Assembly (NCBI GenBank): GCA_937988745.1
Contig: CALKAR010000009.1
Location: 1-13,548 of the forward strand
Length of the DNA: 13,548 bases
DNA from: an uncultured Peptococcaceae bacterium
Lineage (GTDB): Bacteria > Bacillota > Limnochordia > Darwinibacteriales > Darwinibacteriaceae
Reading direction: 5' to 3'
The position numbers and the translations under genes were made by a program. Of this stretch, positions 8,676 through 13,548 are shown in pieces. Below the pieces are notes generated by a model. The model had not been told where the DNA came from, did not search any database, and saw only the letters and a program-made list of their open reading frames with translations. Each line of letters begins with the position of its first letter. The first letter of the stretch is position 1.

Positions 8676-8706
8676 TTGAGGAATATATTAGCAGGAAGCT
8701 TATAAT
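8676..8706 (+). promoter_or_regulatory. Candidate sigma-A promoter for tpx
   Basis: A perfect TATAAT (8701-8706) is preceded by TTGAGG (8676-8681) at a 19-base spacing, which is longer than ideal. Transcription would begin near 8713, right at the ribosome binding site, giving almost no leader. The CTTATAAT at 8699-8706 also resembles one half of a PerR box, but the other half is poor. Confidence 0.3.
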
Positions 8707-8726
8707 AACGTGAAGGAGGCTATCCT

Positions 8727-9236
8727 GTGACAGAACGCAGAGTAACGATGGGTGGTACGCCCCTTACAGTTTTAGGTGAAGCCCTGCGCGTAGGTGATAC
8801 AGCCCCTGACTTTCAGCTTGTCGACAATGACCTGAACATAAAGACCTTAGCCGATTTCGGCAGAAAACCCAAAGTGATCAGCGTTGTTCCGTCTCTTGAT
8901 ACTGGCATCTGCGATCAGCAGACCCGCCGGTTCAACACAGAGATTGCAGAGATCCCTGATGCGGTAGTGATTACTGTCAGCATGGATCTGCCATTTGCTC
9001 AGGCTCGCTGGTGTGGCAGCGCTGGTTTAGAGGATGCTATCACATTATCAGCTCATCGCGATGAAATCTTTGGTCGCGACTATGGAGTTCTCATCGCTGA
9101 GCTCAGACTCTTAGCTCGGTCGGTATTTGTACTTGATGCAGATAACAAGATTGTGTACTTGGAATATCTCGATGAGATCAAGAAGCATCCCGACTACGAC
9201 GCTGCCTTGGACGCGCTGCGCAGCTTAGTTCAGTAG
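8727..9236 (+). CDS. tpx: Thiol peroxidase (atypical 2-Cys peroxiredoxin)
   Basis: Predicted 169-residue cytosolic peroxiredoxin that reduces hydrogen peroxide and organic peroxides with electrons from thioredoxin. The peroxidatic cysteine C62 sits in PSLDTGICD, with T59 at the expected place three residues before it. The resolving cysteine C96 lies in DLPFAQARWCG, a diagnostic Tpx segment, and the conserved active-site arginine is likely R130 in LARSVFVLD. Length matches the family (about 168). The start is GTG 8727, placed 7 bases after AAGGAGG (8713-8719). A strong terminator follows, so this is a single-gene transcript. No thioredoxin or peroxide-regulator gene is nearby. Confidence 0.97.
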   Translation: MTERRVTMGGTPLTVLGEALRVGDTAPDFQLVDNDLNIKTLADFGRKPKVISVVPSLDTGICDQQTRRFNTEIAEIPDAVVITVSMDLPFAQARWCGSAGLEDAITLSAHRDEIFGRDYGVLIAELRLLARSVFVLDADNKIVYLEYLDEIKKHPDYDAALDALRSLVQ

Positions 9237-9257
9237 TCGGATAGGTCTGTTTACGAG

Positions 9258-9291
9258 AAGGTACTGTTTCTAATGAAGCAGTACCTTTTTT
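9258..9291 (+). terminator. Rho-independent terminator of tpx
   Basis: A 13-bp stem, AAGGTACTGTTTC (9258-9270) and GAAGCAGTACCTT (9275-9287), has one G-U pair, a TAAT loop and a T run to 9291. Its core sequence recurs in the hairpin at 11236 on the other side of the chemoreceptor gene. Confidence 0.93.
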
Positions 9292-9292
9292 G

Positions 9293-9321
9293 TAATTGGG
9301 GTGTAGGGATACTACCGATTA
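9293..9321 (+). promoter_or_regulatory. Candidate sigma-D/sigma-28-like promoter for the chemoreceptor
   Basis: ACCGATTA (9314-9321) resembles the flagellar sigma -10 element GCCGATAA, with TAAT (9293-9296) 17 bases upstream as a poor TAAA-type -35 element. Transcription would start near 9328, leaving a normal short leader before the ribosome binding site at 9338. Chemoreceptor genes are commonly read by this sigma factor, but the spacing is long and the -35 imperfect. Confidence 0.3.
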
Positions 9322-9337
9322 TGGAGAAGTGCATTGC

Positions 9338-9344
9338 AAGGAGG
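9338..9344 (+). promoter_or_regulatory. Ribosome binding site fixing the chemoreceptor start at 9352
   Basis: AAGGAGG lies 7 bases before ATG 9352. An in-frame TTG at 9334 lies just upstream of this site and is not the start. Confidence 0.85.
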
Positions 9345-9351
9345 TGGGATT

Positions 9352-11220
9352 ATGAAACTATCACTGCGATCGAAGATACTGCTCTTAGTGTTTGCACTGA
9401 TAGCTGTTCCTGTACTTGTATTAGGTATAAATTCTTACATAACATCCAGAACACACTTAACTGAAAATATACGTATCAGTGCTAGAAACGGCCTAGCCAG
9501 CGGGATTGATGTAGCTGATATATTCCTCAAATCGGTGGAAGATGCAGTCGTGATGCTGAGCAGCGATCCCAGTATGCAGAACGTACTGCGTAATCCACAG
9601 GAAGAAGATCGGGTATTGGCTGTTTTTGAAGCCTATGTCCGATCGCATGCAGATATTGAAAATGCTTATTATGGAACCGGTGCTGGTAATTTCTATGTTT
9701 ATCCACCAGCTGTAGGAGGGCTTCCTCCTGGATTCAACCCAACGACTCGCCCTTGGTATCAGCTGGCAGTAGAGTCTGGGAGAATCGCTTGGACCGAACC
9801 CTATATTGATACAGGCAGCGGCAAGCTTGTTGTGTCTGTTGTCCATCCGGTCCAAAGTTCACAGAACAGCCAAATACTCGGTGTTGTAGGAATTGACGTA
9901 ACCCTAGACAGTCTCAGCGCAATTCTTTCTACCACCAGTGTAGGCCAGACTGGGTACCTTGTCATGATCGATAATACTGGCCTAATCTTAGCCCACCCGA
10001 AAGAAGATGTGATCGGTACTCGCTTGGGTGACACAGACGAACTTTATAACATGCTGCTGGCAAGTCAGTGGGGCGAGTTGGATTTTGTTGAAGACTTGGA
10101 GGAGAAGTTCATCGCCTTCACCGCGCTGGACCGCACAAATTGGCTGCTGGGTGCCATGATTTCCTATGATGAGGCCAATGTACATATCCGTTCACAGCTT
10201 CTGCAGACGCTTCTCATTGGTGCAGTACTGCTGGTTATAGCCTTCGGATGTGCCATCATTTTCGCTAACCGACTGATTATCAATCCTGTTTCACGACTTG
10301 TGGGTGCAGCAGAAGAAATCGGTAAAGGCAATTTCACCATTGGTGTAGATCTGCACAGCAGTGATGAGTTGGGTATCCTGGCCAACACATTTAGAAAACT
10401 GCAGCAGGATTTAGGTAAGTTGATCGGACAGATTATCTCTGCTAGCGATACCACTGCTGAGCTGAGTCGATCCGTATTCCGCTCCAGTCAGGAAATCAGT
10501 GCCTCTACTGAAGAAATGGCCGCCACGACATCCCAATTTGCCAGCTCTGTACAGCAGCTAAGTGACCGAGTACAGCATATTGATGAGTACAGCACCACGG
10601 TACAAACGATTTCGCGAGAAGGTGAAGACCTAGTTCAGAAGGCTGTAAGCCAGATGAGCACAGTCGAATCAAGCTTTTCTAGTCTCTACCAAAGCGTAGA
10701 AGAACTTAGTGTGCAATCCGCGGAGATCGGCAAAATAACGGATATTATTAGGGGCATTTCTGATCAAACCAACTTGCTCGCTCTTAATGCGGCTATAGAA
10801 GCTGCCCGTGCAGGCGAGCAGGGGCGGGGATTTGCGGTGGTTGCGGAGGAGGTCCGCACCCTTGCCGAGCAGACTGGTAGGGCAACAGAGCAAATTGCCA
10901 CTCTACTTCAGGATGTCTACAGCCGCATTGATCATGTGCGGAATGAAGCGGACGGAAGTCTTAATGAAGTTAAGGTTGGTTCTGATAGTGTACAAGTTGC
11001 CGGAAGAGCCTTCGGTGATATCAGGGAAGCTATTAATAACATCAGCACTCGTATCCAAGAGGTCGCTTCTTATGCTCTGGAGCTGAGCAGCGGTTCAGAA
11101 GAAATGGCAGCAGCCACCGAAGAACAGGCAGCCACACTGCAGAGTATCACAAGTTCCGCCAATGAACTAGCCGAGCAAGCCGAACTCCTGATGCAGATTA
11201 CAGAGGAGTTTACAATCTAG
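9352..11220 (+). CDS. Methyl-accepting chemotaxis protein with dCache_1 amino-acid-type sensor
   Basis: Predicted 622-residue inner-membrane chemoreceptor. Residues 9-28 form the first membrane helix and 286-306 the second. Between them lies an extracytoplasmic double-Cache domain (about 30-280) with R133, W135 and Y136 in RPWY, Y151 and D153 in EPYID, and D182 in GVVGIDVTL. This is the arrangement of the amino-acid-binding dCache_1 signature. A HAMP domain (about 307-360) connects to the signalling coiled coil. The kinase-control tip contains the family hallmark AGEQGRGFAVVAEEVRTLAEQ near residues 487-507, and EEMA-containing stretches on both arms are probable methylation regions. There is no C-terminal CheR/CheB tether pentapeptide. 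The likely role is to sense an external amino acid and control CheA. The start is ATG 9352, set by AAGGAGG at 9338-9344. No che genes are in the window, so this is an orphan receptor. Confidence 0.96.
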   Translation: MKLSLRSKILLLVFALIAVPVLVLGINSYITSRTHLTENIRISARNGLASGIDVADIFLKSVEDAVVMLSSDPSMQNVLRNPQEEDRVLAVFEAYVRSHADIENAYYGTGAGNFYVYPPAVGGLPPGFNPTTRPWYQLAVESGRIAWTEPYIDTGSGKLVVSVVHPVQSSQNSQILGVVGIDVTLDSLSAILSTTSVGQTGYLVMIDNTGLILAHPKEDVIGTRLGDTDELYNMLLASQWGELDFVEDLEEKFIAFTALDRTNWLLGAMISYDEANVHIRSQLLQTLLIGAVLLVIAFGCAIIFANRLIINPVSRLVGAAEEIGKGNFTIGVDLHSSDELGILANTFRKLQQDLGKLIGQIISASDTTAELSRSVFRSSQEISASTEEMAATTSQFASSVQQLSDRVQHIDEYSTTVQTISREGEDLVQKAVSQMSTVESSFSSLYQSVEELSVQSAEIGKITDIIRGISDQTNLLALNAAIEAARAGEQGRGFAVVAEEVRTLAEQTGRATEQIATLLQDVYSRIDHVRNEADGSLNEVKVGSDSVQVAGRAFGDIREAINNISTRIQEVASYALELSSGSEEMAAATEEQAATLQSITSSANELAEQAELLMQITEEFTI

Positions 11221-11235
11221 TTAGTCAAATTAGCG

Positions 11236-11271
11236 AAGGGTACTGCTTCTCAGATAAGAAGCAGTACCCTT
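11236..11271. terminator. Hairpin between convergent genes, probable bidirectional terminator
   Basis: A perfect 15-bp stem, AAGGGTACTGCTTCT (11236-11250) and AGAAGCAGTACCCTT (11257-11271), has a 6-base loop. The flanking T runs are weak on both sides. It ends the chemoreceptor transcript and lies across the stop codon of the leftward glycosyltransferase gene (11270-11272), so it can serve both. Confidence 0.75.
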
Positions 11272-12412
11272 ATTCGTGCGCCTCTTCCTTCAGTATCTTT
11301 TCCAGGAAAGCCTTGTTGCTGAGCATAGTTTGATCACCAGGCCGGTAGATCAGGGCGGCTTCGTTGTGCAGATAAGCCAATCGATAAGCTCCTAACCGAC
11401 TGTAGCACACGCAGAGCTGCAGATGGGGAAGCCAGGTCGAGTAAGCGGTATTGTGAAAGCCGAGCTGCTCATGTTTGGGCTGAACCTGGATCGCTAATCT
11501 ATACCAAAAGATCGCATTCAGGAAATCTTTCTGTTCAAGAAAATGATAACCCAAACGGCAGCAGAACTCAGGTCTGGGGCGGTCGTACTGAAATGAGCGC
11601 AGGACACTAGCGAGAGCCTTATCTTGTTCCCCTAGATGATAATAGCAATCGGCAAGCTTGCCGCAGCAGGCAATGTTGTCTTCCACCCAACCCTTTCCCT
11701 CAGCGAGGAAGCGTTCATAAACTTCTACCGCTTCTGCATACCATTCGTGGTCTACCAGCTCATTCCCATAGTAGTACAGATCCCGGGGCGAAAACTCTTC
11801 CCCTCTGGCTAGGCGTTTCTCGTAAATCCTCAGGTTTCGATCACTAACCCCTCCAGTGCTCATATGCGTCACTGCCACGTCGCTGTGAAAGATATGGCCG
11901 TAGACTTCCAGGTATTCATGAACCGCACCTCGCCATTGGAAGCTGCGGGCTCTCTTAACCAAGCGGTTCCGCCTGAGCTGAAAACTCACATTGCCGTATT
12001 CGTCGAACGCCAAATTATACAGCATGGTGACAGAGTCTACACTAGGGTCTAGCGTCTTTTTCAGTTCCAAGAACTTCTTCTGATCTTCTTCTAGCAGCAC
12101 ATCGTCAGCATCCAACCACAAGATATATTCCTGCGTAGCTTTAGCAAAGGCTGCGTTTCGGGCGGCGGCAAAATCATCGATCCACTCAAAAACGAAGACT
12201 TTGGCGCCGTATTCGGCCGCGATGGCTTTGATACGGTCGGTAGATCCGGTGTCCACCACAATTATTTCATCAACGAGATGGGCTGTACTGTCTAGAAGTC
12301 TGTCCAGTACAGCCTCTTCATCCTTTAGGTCCCTGCAAGGGTGACGATGAAAGGGCGGCCTGCATCTTTGCATTGAGGAACATCTGTGTTTGTGTAATAC
12401 TGTCCAGTACAT
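11270..12412 (-). CDS. Family 2 glycosyltransferase with TPR-like C-terminus, 5'-truncated
   Basis: Predicted cytosolic inverting glycosyltransferase of a type often found beside collagen-like spore-surface protein genes in Bacillota; it probably glycosylates such a protein. Numbered on the 380-codon open frame, the GT-A core has DTGS (54-57, nucleotide-sugar binding) and DADD (101-104, metal-binding DXD). Residues from about 205 hold TPR-like helical repeats (SPRDLYYYGNELVDHEWY, LADCYYHLGEQDKAL, LQLCVCYSRLGAYRLAY). Family members normally begin with something like ISLCMIVKNEE before the first conserved strand. Here recognisable sequence begins only at KDEEAVL (K30, near 12325). The preceding 29 residues are out-of-frame reading of the upstream gene, and ATG 12412 has no ribosome binding site. 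The gene has probably lost its true start and may not be expressed; see the junction finding. Catalytic motifs are intact. Confidence 0.8.
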   Translation of the reverse strand: MYWTVLHKHRCSSMQRCRPPFHRHPCRDLKDEEAVLDRLLDSTAHLVDEIIVVDTGSTDRIKAIAAEYGAKVFVFEWIDDFAAARNAAFAKATQEYILWLDADDVLLEEDQKKFLELKKTLDPSVDSVTMLYNLAFDEYGNVSFQLRRNRLVKRARSFQWRGAVHEYLEVYGHIFHSDVAVTHMSTGGVSDRNLRIYEKRLARGEEFSPRDLYYYGNELVDHEWYAEAVEVYERFLAEGKGWVEDNIACCGKLADCYYHLGEQDKALASVLRSFQYDRPRPEFCCRLGYHFLEQKDFLNAIFWYRLAIQVQPKHEQLGFHNTAYSTWLPHLQLCVCYSRLGAYRLAYLHNEAALIYRPGDQTMLSNKAFLEKILKEEAHE

Positions 12413-12626
12413 CCCGGACGCTTTCGTTCATTGCTAAGACATCTTCGATTGTTGCAGGAGGGCTGGTCACTCCGGGAAGTGTTCCCAGGGCGAACTGGAT
12501 TTTTTCACCCTCCGCATTGATGATGTGGCTTAACCCCAGCTCTTCCATGGCAATGGAAGAAAGAATCAGCGATATAGCGTCATCACGACTCGGCGTTGGC
12601 AGCTCCGGAAAGCTCGGTTGAGACAT
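12318..12626 (-). CDS. N-terminal domain of a collagen-like spore-surface protein, truncated
   Basis: A 102-residue protein containing the helical domain SIAMEELGLSHIINAEGEKIQ (residues 24-44), which I recognise as the N-terminal preface of collagen-like (GXY-repeat) spore or exosporium proteins in Paenibacillus-type organisms. It ends SSSPLQGPKG then a stop. GPKG is how a collagen repeat would begin, so the repeat region and C-terminal domain appear to be missing. The stop lies inside the glycosyltransferase reading frame. ATG 12626 has AAGGAGG (12634-12640 on this strand) 7 bases upstream, and a sigma-K-like promoter lies further up. The divergent gene at 12768 has a clearly related N-terminus. 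It was likely made in the mother cell late in sporulation and placed on the spore surface. The assignment rests on remembered family resemblance, not a search. Confidence 0.7.
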   Translation of the reverse strand: MSQPSFPELPTPSRDDAISLILSSIAMEELGLSHIINAEGEKIQFALGTLPGVTSPPATIEDVLAMNESVRDVLDSITQTQMFLNAKMQAALSSSPLQGPKG

Positions 12627-12648
12627 GAAACCGCCTCCTTCTATAGTT

Positions 12649-12674
12649 AAGAGAAATCCTGCGGGTTTTCTCTT
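12649..12674 (-). repeat. Inverted repeat in the leader of the truncated collagen-like gene
   Basis: AAGAGAAA (12649-12656) and TTTCTCTT (12667-12674) form an 8-bp stem with a 10-base loop, immediately downstream of the sigma-K-like -10 element. It may be a 5' stabilising hairpin or an operator. Confidence 0.4.
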
Positions 12675-12676
12675 GC

Positions 12677-12704
12677 TAATTTATGAGGCTGACTACTCTT
12701 TTGT
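12677..12704 (-). promoter_or_regulatory. Sigma-K-like sporulation promoter for the truncated collagen-like gene
   Basis: Read on the minus strand, AC (12704-12703) is followed by 17 bases and CATAAATTA (12685-12677), an exact match to the CATAnnnTA -10 consensus of mother-cell sigma-K. The predicted start near 12670 leaves about 30 bases before the ribosome binding site. This fits late sporulation expression. Confidence 0.45.
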
Positions 12705-12713
12705 ACTAAGCCT

Positions 12714-12728
12714 ACAGAACCGTTCTGT
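12714..12728. promoter_or_regulatory. Perfect 15-bp palindrome between divergent genes, possible operator
   Basis: ACAGAAC (12714-12720), one central C, and GTTCTGT (12722-12728) form an exact inverted repeat. It lies upstream of the leftward sigma-K-like promoter and over the -35 position of the candidate rightward promoter, so a dimeric regulator here could control both genes. The regulator is unknown. Confidence 0.4.
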
Positions 12729-12745
12729 GACACTATCATACTATG
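12719..12745 (+). promoter_or_regulatory. Candidate sigma-K/sigma-E-like promoter for the rightward spore-surface gene
   Basis: AC (12719-12720), 16 bases, then CATACTATG (12737-12745) matches the sigma-K pattern except for the last base. The predicted start would fall at about 12751, almost on the ribosome binding site, which weakens the call. Confidence 0.25.
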
Positions 12746-12752
12746 GAGGGAG

Positions 12753-12759
12753 AGGAGGG
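12753..12759 (+). promoter_or_regulatory. Ribosome binding site fixing a TTG start at 12768
   Basis: AGGAGGG lies 8 bases before TTG 12768 but 14 bases before the next in-frame ATG at 12774. The TTG start also gives a protein beginning MSMPNIP, which parallels MSQPSFP of the divergent related gene. Confidence 0.7.
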
Positions 12760-12767
12760 ACCGGGGC

Positions 12768-13548
12768 TTGTCAATGCCAAACATACCTGATATTACCCCC
12801 GAGATTGATCTCAATCGGGAAGAAGCGCTCACGCTGCTTTTAGCTTCAATCGCTTTGGAGGAAATGGGTTTGGCTCATATCCTCAATGCTGAGGCGGAAA
12901 AACTGCAGCATGTTCTGCAGGACAAAGAAGCTTGTCTTCATGACATTTTGGCAATCAACGATAGCGTAGATAGAGTGATCAGATCAGTATCTAAGCTGCA
13001 GATTTTACTTCAGGAAAAACTGGAGATCGCAGCGCGGTTCTTAGAGAGACCTGAGCCGTGTCCTCATCCCAGACCGCCGCGGCCAAAACCGAAGTGCGTA
13101 CTTGTGGGTAGTGGCGTAACTGCGACTGAAAACAGGAACGATCGCTTCTTTGGGGCAGCTGTTACGCTGAATGCTTCCGATGTTCGCCAGACGAAAGCTG
13201 AACGCTATCCTATTACCTATACTCTGTATAAGCGGGGTCAGGGCACTTCCTTGTCTGCTCAGATAGTACCGCTCTGGCGGGGGCTGAAAATCAAATGTGG
13301 GGAACTCACTCACTGCCCGACACCTGAGAATCCCTATATCCTATCGATGCAGGGCAGTGCTATCATGCACCTTCAAGGAGAATCAGAGGAAGGAAGCCAA
13401 GCCACGGTGCAGTTTAACCTGCAGGTGTGGGATTATGGCATTCGCCGCAGTATACACATGAGAACATGGGGTGAGGACGAGATATTTACGCATGACAGTG
13501 GAATAATGGCTGTGGCTCAAGGAAATCTGCGAATCGAGCCTGCCTGCA
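12768..13548 (+). CDS. Spore-surface-type protein with the same N-terminal domain, partial at window end
   Basis: An open frame of 260 codons that runs off the right edge without a stop. Residues 15-45 contain LLLASIALEEMGLAHILNAEAEKLQ, closely related to the divergent 102-residue protein, so the two genes are paralogous at their N-termini. After the helical domain (to about 93) comes a proline-rich linker (RPEPCPHPRPPRPKPKC, about 94-110) in place of a collagen GXY repeat. A beta-strand-rich region that I do not recognise follows (about 111-260), with the segments FFGAAVTLNAS, YPITYTLYKRG and ATVQFNLQVWDYG. There is no signal peptide, which fits assembly on the spore from the mother cell. 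The start is TTG 12768, chosen from the ribosome binding site at 12753. Function is unknown; a structural spore-surface role is inferred from the shared domain and the neighbouring glycosyltransferase. Confidence 0.75.
   Translation, partial: MSMPNIPDITPEIDLNREEALTLLLASIALEEMGLAHILNAEAEKLQHVLQDKEACLHDILAINDSVDRVIRSVSKLQILLQEKLEIAARFLERPEPCPHPRPPRPKPKCVLVGSGVTATENRNDRFFGAAVTLNASDVRQTKAERYPITYTLYKRGQGTSLSAQIVPLWRGLKIKCGELTHCPTPENPYILSMQGSAIMHLQGESEEGSQATVQFNLQVWDYGIRRSIHMRTWGEDEIFTHDSGIMAVAQGNLRIEPAC

Noticed and set aside
9273..9464. 63-codon open frame beginning in the tpx terminator
   Set aside because: Its start lies in the hairpin loop of a terminator and it overlaps the chemoreceptor in another frame.
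12373..12621. 82-codon plus-strand frame opposite the truncated collagen-like gene
   Set aside because: It is a complement of a gene with a clear ribosome binding site and a recognisable helical domain.
12625..12843. 72-codon plus-strand frame across the divergent promoter region
   Set aside because: It overlaps the TTG-started gene in another frame, covers both promoters, and has no ribosome binding site.

Overview
The window looks like chromosomal DNA from a spore-forming member of the Bacillota. The evidence is strong AAGGAGG-type ribosome binding sites before nearly every gene, short genes each with its own rho-independent terminator, and two genes at the right end resembling spore-surface (collagen-like exosporium) proteins with a glycosyltransferase. 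I cannot name the genus from this sequence.

Left half (169-7285): a two-gene DNA defence cassette bounded by strong terminators at 2-32 and 7289-7318. The first gene is a 1236-residue N6-adenine DNA methyltransferase of the Eco57I/type IIG sort with its own target-recognition region. The second begins 4 bases later and encodes a phospholipase D-type nuclease domain fused to a DEAH helicase/translocase. Together they carry modification, recognition, translocation and probable cleavage. That is the parts list of a single-chain type ISP restriction enzyme, here split over two proteins and with a PLD domain where the Mrr-type nuclease would be.

Middle (7434-11220): four apparently independent housekeeping or accessory genes on the + strand. 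They are a GuaD-like guanine deaminase, a DUF1349 protein, thiol peroxidase Tpx and a membrane chemoreceptor whose dCache domain carries the amino-acid-binding signature. Hairpins on the two sides of the deaminase resemble each other, and so do the hairpins on the two sides of the chemoreceptor.

Right end (11270-13548): a probable spore-surface glycoprotein locus. Two divergent genes share an N-terminal domain of about 90 residues. The leftward one stops exactly where collagen repeats would begin (GPKG, stop). It runs straight into a family 2 glycosyltransferase that lacks its usual first residues, which looks like a deletion or assembly-collapse junction near 12319-12326. The rightward one starts at TTG 12768, runs off the window, and has a proline-rich linker and a beta-rich domain in place of collagen repeats. 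The intergenic space holds a sigma-K-like promoter for the leftward gene and a perfect 15-bp palindrome. No stretch over 300 bases lacks a gene. No tRNA, rRNA, CRISPR array, insertion sequence or attachment site was seen.
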